In this document: piece by piece, positions 61,001 to 64,000 of the stretch | Position numbering within the stretch: the first letter of the stretch is position 1 | How the letters are laid out: each line of letters starts with the position of its first letter | NCBI GenBank assembly: GCA_943369665.1 | Contig: CALRNX020000010.1 | Coordinates: forward strand, 1-64,000 | Reading direction: 5' to 3' | DNA from: UKL13-3 sp943369665 | GTDB taxonomy: Bacteria > Bacteroidota > Bacteroidia > UKL13-3 | DNA: 64,000 bases | The notes under the pieces: generated by a model | What the model was told of the DNA's origin: nothing | The model's database searches: none | The model's input: only the letters and a program-made list of their open reading frames with translations | Position numbers and translations under genes: made by a program

Positions 61001-64000
61001 TAAAACAGCAGAATCGGGTAATATCTTTTAAGGATAGACTAGCTCCCGTATAAGGAATATCTAAAGTAAGTGAGCAAACTGCGTTTCCATTTAGTTTAAA
61101 CGTACCCGTATACTTTAACACTCCGGGAGTGGTTAACGCCTGGGTACTGGTATATGTTATTAAAATACTAGAATAATTGGAGAGATTAGGAATAGCTGCC
61201 TGTAAAAGTTCATCAGAGATTCCTTCATAAAGAGCAGGAGTATTCGAATTTGCGCACTCGTATAGCGTAATTGTCTTGTCTGCCTCCAGATCATTCTTTT
61301 CAATCATTTTATTGATGAAACCTTCAAATTGCCTTGCTAAAGGACACGTTTTGCAATCACTTATCCCTTTATTAATTTCAATATCCTTGAGTTCATTGAC
61401 AATTGCCTGGGCTTCTTCCATGTTATATGGAAGGGATAGTTCGTCCATCCCAACAGGGTTAGGATAAGAATCATCATCGATTGATTGTATATGATTCATT
61501 TGCTTTGTTTGCGGGAAACGCGCCTGTTTACCTTTATAATTATTGAACCTGCTTGAATTACATGGTTGTTCAGGATTTAAAAACTGAGAGGTAAATAAGG
61601 CTCCAATTCCTTGGTTTGTCATAAACTTAGGCCAGGCATTTTTATTATAATATTTAAACAGAGGATTGTTGATAACCTTTAACCATGCTGGATATGCGCC
61701 AGGTTTAATATAATAATAAAGAATAAAATTATCTCTGAAAGCATTAAACGGTTTATTGTCTATGCAACCATTATAATAACCGTTTTTAATTGCAACCCTT
61801 GTTTCGTGTGCTTTCAGAATTTGTTGCTTTAGACTTTGGTACAACATTTTAAACACATCCCATTCCTGATTCGCATAAGGATTAGCTCCATAACCATTAT
61901 ACTCTAATCCTAGTTGATTGTATGCACAAGAGTTACAATTCGAACTACTAACCGTAGTAAGATTTAGGTTTGTCGGGCAATGTACCATGCGGTAAGCCAA
62001 CTCCCAAATGCTTATTGACACACGAGTTCCACCAGATGTAGTCTCTTCTGCAAAATGGATCATTCTATCCTTCATTGATTCGCGCTCATTTGGCAACATT
62101 GTTACAGTAGAAAAATAAGGGTCTAATCCAGGATGCCAGGTAGATCCATTCATATATCCAATAAGGTTATTGGCCGCATCACTGAGGGTTGTGGGGCTTA
62201 TATATGCAGGAGCCCAGTTTGGATATATTGCGTTTGCACCCTTTATTGTTACCAAAGCTCCATTATAGTTTGTCGTTGACACATCAAGCGCATTTTTTGT
62301 CATAAGCCAATAGCTGTCCCACTCATTGCTCTCGCCCCTGGCTATACATTGTTCATAGTAACCATACTCGGGATGATAAATTACTAAAGAAGCGGCCCAC
62401 TGAGCTTGCCAAAATTTCAAAAAGTCTACGACATTATTTAAATACTGGGGCTTAATAAATAGCTTACCATTGTTTTCAATAATAAAATCATAGCAATATG
62501 GCTTTACTGCTGGTATATATCCTTCCCCCTCAGCTGCCGATTTTTGAATCTCAACATAAACAATATCACCCTTTTCATCCAGGTAACTAAAGTTCTTTTC
62601 TGTTGGTGCAACACCAGAAGCCGGACGATTATATGGGTAACTCCAGTTAGGAGCCCAAACCTGACCATATACCTGATCAGATGGAAAATTAGTTAAATAA
62701 TACGCTTGATATTGAGCATGCATTGCGCTTTTTTGTGGCAAAACATTATTCGTGTTAAACACAGAAAGTGGAAACTTACCCGGATCCATTGCGCCAATTT
62801 GGTCACCTGCACCCGAAATAGCTCCTTTATCATTTGTATTAATATCGTAAAGCTTACCATATTGCCCTCCGGGGCTCATATCAGACCGTAACATGCTAAG
62901 TTCATTTTTACAAGAAACGGAATCTCTATTACCACACTCTTCCAAAACTTTAACTTTTAACGCTTCATATTCCGTAGCTGTTAGACAAGAGGTGCAACTT
63001 GGAGGCGTTGGCGGTTCATTGCTGTTGTAGTAAGCTGATGCTTCATATCGACAATTCATTTCCCATTTGCCGCTGGTTGAATTTTGTTCGTAAACACAAC
63101 CCATTTGCACCAACCGTTCTTCACAAGTAATGCCGCATTGAGAAAAATCAATCAGTGCGAGCTCCTCTTTTCTAAAATCTTCGATTGATTTTAAACAATT
63201 GTTTTCGGTAATATAATTATGGGTGTATATATCCAATGCCTTTTGATTTACCTTAAGTACTTTGGAAAGTTTGTATGCTCCCTTAGGAAGCATAGAAGGT
63301 GTTGAGGTTTCCCCATTTAATATAGAGGTCTCCCAAATATTTGGGCCACCTGCGGTTTCCGCACTTTTATTACCCCTCGTAAAAATAGCAGGATTAGCTG
63401 CGCAATTATACAATGGAAGAAAATCGGGATTGTTTGTAATAGCTTCCAAGGGACCTAATGTCATTTTTGTAGCCGATACAAATGCTATATTAGGATTAAC
63501 AGGTGTTGTATTTTTGTATACTCCCGACAAATATTCTATCTGGCAATTATCGGTAGCCTTCAGTGATATTTCAAGATCCAAAACACATTCGTAACAAGTT
63601 GGGATGCCAGAAATATTGTTGGGATGGAAATACATTTTTCCCGCAGCATCCAGCATTAAAATATCCATTCTACCATTATGGTCTACATCTACAAGTTCTA
63701 TGCCTTTATAATTATAGCCACTAACAGACAACATGTTAACAGGGGCATTAAAAACCGATGCTGTTCCTTGAAAGGCATATAAATATGGTGAGCTTGAATT
63801 TGCAACAATCATATCCATAAATCCATCCTTATTAATATCGGCCGCACGAACCAATATTGGCCCATAATTAGCAGAATAGGTTAATGAATTTGATGAAACA
63901 GCAAATGTGGATGTACTTGCTAATGCGGTTGTTGTATTATGATATATTGTAATATAACTTGTGGATACACTATAATTGGCAACAACAATATCAAGTTTCG
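49005..64000 (-). CDS. Giant RHS/YD-repeat polymorphic toxin-like protein, 5' end beyond window
   Basis: Reading frame of at least 4,998 codons; it stays open to position 64000 (upstream codons read ...LDIVVANY...), so the start lies outside. An apparent TTG start at 63854 is not real. From N to C: FG-GAP/VCBS repeats (ADINKDGFMD, VDHNGRMDILM); a long region with repeated CxxC pairs (CYEC, CTSC, CNSC, CKTC, CTTC); first YD-type segment (YYDQAGNLTRTVPPQG, near 58500); about 1,000 residues of Ycf48/BNR-like repeats with ~10 GxTW motifs (55050-58300); main YD repeats (55000-52650; FYYDALGRMVAS, NYDAKGRIVE, YDESGNLIKD); a helix-rich non-YD stretch (52650-51060); two lectin-like beta modules (50830-49915); RHS core ending DPRLGRWFSCDPEEKD and NDPIRNNDPEGDDWW (49905-49690); a Gly/Ala-rich hydrophobic stretch (49580-49340); a basic C-terminal domain ending GTKGETSHKVVVDQ..KIVTSYP. 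Confidence 0.93.
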   Translation of the reverse strand, partial: KLDIVVANYSVSTSYITIYHNTTTALASTSTFAVSSNSLTYSANYGPILVRAADINKDGFMDMIVANSSSPYLYAFQGTASVFNAPVNMLSVSGYNYKGIELVDVDHNGRMDILMLDAAGKMYFHPNNISGIPTCYECVLDLEISLKATDNCQIEYLSGVYKNTTPVNPNIAFVSATKMTLGPLEAITNNPDFLPLYNCAANPAIFTRGNKSAETAGGPNIWETSILNGETSTPSMLPKGAYKLSKVLKVNQKALDIYTHNYITENNCLKSIEDFRKEELALIDFSQCGITCEERLVQMGCVYEQNSTSGKWEMNCRYEASAYYNSNEPPTPPSCTSCLTATEYEALKVKVLEECGNRDSVSCKNELSMLRSDMSPGGQYGKLYDINTNDKGAISGAGDQIGAMDPGKFPLSVFNTNNVLPQKSAMHAQYQAYYLTNFPSDQVYGQVWAPNWSYPYNRPASGVAPTEKNFSYLDEKGDIVYVEIQKSAAEGEGYIPAVKPYCYDFIIENNGKLFIKPQYLNNVVDFLKFWQAQWAASLVIYHPEYGYYEQCIARGESNEWDSYWLMTKNALDVSTTNYNGALVTIKGANAIYPNWAPAYISPTTLSDAANNLIGYMNGSTWHPGLDPYFSTVTMLPNERESMKDRMIHFAEETTSGGTRVSISIWELAYRMVHCPTNLNLTTVSSSNCNSCAYNQLGLEYNGYGANPYANQEWDVFKMLYQSLKQQILKAHETRVAIKNGYYNGCIDNKPFNAFRDNFILYYYIKPGAYPAWLKVINNPLFKYYNKNAWPKFMTNQGIGALFTSQFLNPEQPCNSSRFNNYKGKQARFPQTKQMNHIQSIDDDSYPNPVGMDELSLPYNMEEAQAIVNELKDIEINKGISDCKTCPLARQFEGFINKMIEKNDLEADKTITLYECANSNTPALYEGISDELLQAAIPNLSNYSSILITYTSTQALTTPGVLKYTGTFKLNGNAVCSLTLDIPYTGASLSLKDITRFCCFINKTTEESIPSNGFSFVVTATIKLKPTDPEYASIANVPGQIDQTKQVAVQGVSGCLDLVNCGLSNRQCFNTEVGVNLQNLFNGLLYKRPYVDDPTGLAMPLIPGFLPNGNLLATHNAAGAALPLPLGSPPDACAQNFKCSTAVANDFICLNDKEDGKTWTGLFTKDILKRLSIGSYSDDYKVYWASKYEDCEKREIRAYFYNREFQLDNNGVMTTTRLSFDSLAFLNACSINFKLGDNYAWTDAYSCKHYPYRWDDVIGFVTMKGDGNTFTMKAKVRNTRGVTNSKYEYLDVTGGSTCFVFGQCGVGIVPSDFVTAETASESENEGFGPAVIEDFIVETTNGSNICPSPSDPFEVKFARINNIMRNWIDRVENGKHFNAFPQNTYYYYGGQYADPIGQPQFCSTDCRFLLLPSSPVIDFSEIVQIVGISRAYGSQTAFKLYVKIKGDNQTYIIPGLIGHGNNANVNFEYGSVFNGIPGFSTTFVTNLNCGFDIRKATDISHSSSENPTPLCTTCGNLLYTSNSTTDYSFERNYNPIGYLEELDAYGNKQVSSLDNRLYNGSVFRTALTGNYKLRGLLLNEGAAYLNMPPSQQNYYLADNEYAVLLWNNGGVGCNPFHEMVFRLPSPYRPGQTAPSYKKIWETSSTNPIAVASNKNYKFSFTMRRADISSATAAFFRVKVTINGVPVAYQKFNYGAFTYRYDMQWQSGSAVSANIKIELENTDPCNISEPSLDPTTQSHLYALSSLMFETDCKPVNCCPEPELRITVVDRCKESLRTIAEKNARVRYRDYIDDISLKFQNQYVAECLKVYEEFYMRYNSSEDHFTLYYYDQAGNLTRTVPPQGVKVLNTITDAAKLEQIKIDRDLGVKTVLTEHTMATTYKYNSLNQLQNQSTPDNEDMRIFKAKQVSGNIPAGQTINDISFSSVSEGVAVTDDLANGFIYKTTNAGSTWDEVKTFGVPDFNDIKKVTYIKANFAQPLLGEIRVNREFIVGNNGTYIEDGNLKPVPTNKNIIKVETTTINNKLPELLMVPNIRYWKFKLDGTAFYTDNYGTDWVGPVTNYVVEQQGNPIVNWGEDKCWQFHQDGVSATMSNSQMNSNLGQYYDIQVTIKDKPGDKGTGTCRVWAFESDGTAWYRDVDELNPTWKGPITSLEAKMDGDLKDISFRPLVNAGDENHAYAISETGVVYVTNDGCVSWKRDADEKLCLMNNYALSSMHFWGGNAGFIGGDNGLLLKGELATNTVSNPVSWSVVPNNLTTAITKMHYTNATTGVVLAKDAAGTSLNMHYTSDGGQTFTQVKTDIADFYFVNSTLGYTVSTSGLVFKTTNGGKTWTQLAFSPSMGTNQAKSISAYAYSFPLGGFTFDQTFILVGGENAKLYLSKDIGATAWTLMPVSFSGVSTQSVSQLRLYASTNNMIVTTMKISMLLSDGKLLYTSMDPSNISAITWSNTLPSGANGPVVNLTFYDAENGYAYNNTGKLLYTNNVGATWSVAPIAENAFLGKAYFIDKSKGIVINGQGKISVTENADNTTSPVWSDQSNLLRTPRLKSIHVTTDYVHAAGENGVWVYSKWSAAPADPEYQKWYILKTGISSDFNDIISSNGDIYAVGTNGLITKPNLTDPAAAYSFPKMNLMAPFVNNYTGIAIDAITNPANPDLYVIGENKVIVKGTFNTANPASPALTMNVVAGGNVPIKAIAILNAASADRFGVIGGKGNLLAKDATINWTPKNRLNASPLKSVYMVTPEIGYIVGQSGNIWKTTTGGDSWIKQTGIPSGATGITFNAVHFKDINTGIAVGNGGWILFTNNGGTTWTQQTSGVSVNLNSVFWTSPSMAVIAGNSGTVLKNTNAAAGSTWSAISVGSPFTSTNFSAVSSPEPALCYIVGNSGKMLKIENLTTTPALTSLPCTTPTCTASIGYAVPIVNLSDVYFKDRVVGYVIGDSRAFYKTIDGGNVWTQMNPNTELGNEANNFKTLAVRDAHNFVLGGNNSVSPTRPITTNIYDFTNEFSTRFYYDALGRMVASQNSKQYNATETHNRYSYTNYDAKGRIVEVGEIDATTPIEVVYNKNVMTDEPSLITGKPITSRVVANLGNGNWNMGSWTRDQDVTTVVSNGNLLITEKGTYTGANYTFPTVPGRVYRVRFKIESGTMKNISATMWYSPYINGNNWISVPMLQSQNGLDRELTYTATQTLTNFTILKDWVSAGEIGLATTVELKYLIIEELSSSAIQYITKKEMFYIKQWMDVYGSITQSQYADPTVLRNKIGSRFLFASGADLVKGFAEASLTAEGSTIKAVWRDGFSMNDGMDPLLYNEWMEANKTSKHQITHTYYDDAVLDANLPLDFEAQNLRGRVSSTTFTEKYNADKLVYDNAIHYSYDIHGNVKEMLVENPKLANAWDLATSKDFTFKRILYDYDLISGKVNAVHYQPNESDEFHHRYTYDADNKITEVETSTDGVVWESDGRYQYYLHGPLARTELGEDNVQGLDYAYTMQGWLKAVNSSTLASATNDIGEDGKSGGVNQWFAKDEMGYNLGYFSNDYTAIGAAGITASTNPITVTAGTDLLPANHSRDLYNGNISHMITAIGRFTSSGSTAPMGTSYNYDQLNRIAEAKYYNNIDNATNTWKNNNAPLSDYLNTFTYDANGNILKQKRNGSANVSLDMDDLTYNYYSGTNKLKNVTDAKGSALYIDDIDNQVSNNYVYDESGNLIKDLAEEIDKIEWNVYGKIKNIIRISTSSKPDLYFEYGPDGNRVVKTIVPKGYNKFPVSTYYVRDAQGNILATYERTFTKTVDFDTLSYKQVNDSIIKLSGASTVAFGSFISSQNMGGIADTLLLVAQTADTATQSQIIQGFGQTLMTPSFSELRRYYDPLVIQSKFTEFLFNQDGGPSVEQLGNNLCSTPEANGFDIQDYQNADISLLRSIMMNNESRTHFMKMLMDVNYSLYNDVQNYMTGPGTTGVFMNDVYKGNGFDIDGTHWIPDPNYIDHITYYTFDRISAYYGWSCSNFGPFFANWMGSYSDPYSVQKSALIFKNLSKGYPVALAKSICNCSSSVSSGLPYSTLIEYLDNLSPEASGALITALFALKPAIADEVMTNYGYPDNIKYWTNPYFQYNGSNTFFNSTPEDNYNNTVNSLSRGAIYSYLSSNHPDLLDCSTSDGNQLLQTILLMAGEEVFHSWLDGYIGVSDASPQLRAACAEDHMEYMHTLSGYSDDSYSSLVYDMDPVLYYYTMLKLWDRQTLLSHIRYTDQATFTAALASRYPNVVSAYQQNHNLYSGSGNGMEAYFTKVKESAYFGSTFYNNLLQKFYNVSSTYVDTLKLKELTMYGSSRLGVRVFEKPITSSKFSALYSGLTFVSVVEKSNSTVAATNSGIYLATRGYKQFELSNHLGNVLTVVTDKKMPACAPLVKMTEPFNSGTGSWTSYGGQSTFVSNGNQKLNMKGNGSVTSYQIKSPAFSIVAGRTYQFSFDLSMISGSQIYITTSNGGGGVTTQLFNNNARNVYTFTAGSAGSTQIWLNYFRTTFSSAVDYSIDNVELLELNTGGLQSFSADVVAANDYSPFGAPLAGRSYSRAKETSRKIHTNNTFASGTESWLQYNTIVLSNDNGRLKCLANAVWGTARKNLTNLVVNKTYRITFKLDMGNCTVLGLPLYNSNFTNYVTFNNYGVTGLTESNIYSVTFRATESTMNLMFEVNPGNGTISAGNPRYFWLDDFVVEEDVTYSDYRFGFNGMEKENEVSGDGNSYTTTHREYDPRLGRWFSCDPEEKDYEDVSPYCAMDNDPIRNNDPEGDDWWDRVMGAVVGTATNVIPASTGLRNTYTPNDPDDYNNTLENTDKVAMALGGASAVGGAGAMAVGGGMAAAGGAVSLTGVGVVAGAPTAALGGVIAAEGAVAAATGAVLMTNATNNQKAGYNYGKPKQQASNSSATGQSAQKPKDTKHTDNRHVDRTKYPDKSKYSKPSQKAKLQERTMKKPDVKKQQSDGRIVYEKDFKRKIGTKGETSHKVVVDQKKNKIVTSYPQKK

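Noticed and set aside
63852..63854. TTG as the translation start of the giant RHS gene
   Set aside because: The frame has no stop between 63855 and 64000 and the upstream residues continue the FG-GAP-like pattern, so the true start is outside the window.

Overview
The window is AT-rich DNA from a member of the Bacteroidota (Bacteroidetes), probably a free-living or environmental lineage. Supporting evidence seen in the sequence: a type IX secretion (T9SS) C-terminal sorting domain on a PKD protein, a PorU2/gingipain-like N-terminus at the left edge, an HU-CCDC81/SPOR protein, TonB-receptor and outer-membrane barrel genes, lipoproteins with SxC/NC lipoboxes, and promoters of the Bacteroidetes type (TTG-N19-TAnnTTTG). 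No tRNA or rRNA was seen.

Layout. (1) 1-401: N-terminal fragment of a C25-like secreted protein. (2) 508-20177, all on the minus strand: a 16-gene surface polysaccharide operon, read from 20177 downward: Wza-type export protein, Wzz-type chain-length protein, UDP-HexNAc 6-dehydrogenase and 4-epimerase, Wzx flippase, Wzy polymerase, a GT-B glycosyltransferase, an aminotransferase/HAD/ATP-grasp trio, more glycosyltransferases, an asparagine synthase homologue, an alkaline-phosphatase-fold protein and UDP-galactopyranose mutase. A good Bacteroidetes promoter sits just upstream of the first gene. (3) 20373-28798, plus strand: TonB-type receptor, 1021-residue TPR protein, a second barrel protein, and HU/SPOR protein. 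(4) 28890-33245: T9SS-secreted PKD protein, then an ECF sigma factor translationally coupled to a membrane protein that joins an anti-sigma-like N-terminus to a barrel-like C-terminus, and a PKD lipoprotein. (5) 33246-42497: housekeeping and envelope genes (class IV aminotransferase, thiolase, lipoprotein, MBOAT/SGNH acyltransferase pair, CorA, Kdo transferase WaaA, OMP). (6) 42583-46089: DegT aminotransferase, UDP-glucose dehydrogenase and UDP-xylose synthase, a second nucleotide-sugar cassette closed by a strong terminator.

(7) 46948-48394 is a REP/RAYT island: a Y1-type transposase with two copies of a 23-bp hairpin on each side, plus a diverged copy that preserves the hairpin by paired base changes. 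(8) 48395-64000, minus strand: two small AT-rich genes directly downstream of a giant RHS/YD-repeat protein. This gene is still open at the right edge of the window, so its visible part (about 4,998 codons) is a minimum. It carries FG-GAP repeats, repeated CxxC pairs, a Ycf48/BNR-like propeller of about 1,000 residues lodged inside the YD-repeat region, a second non-YD insertion, lectin-like modules, an RHS core, a Gly/Ala-rich hydrophobic stretch and a short basic C-terminal domain that looks like a nuclease toxin. The two small genes are candidate immunity genes. This toxin locus is the most interesting part of the window.

Genes are very tightly packed: many neighbours overlap by 1-17 bases, and three convergent pairs abut or overlap at their 3' ends.
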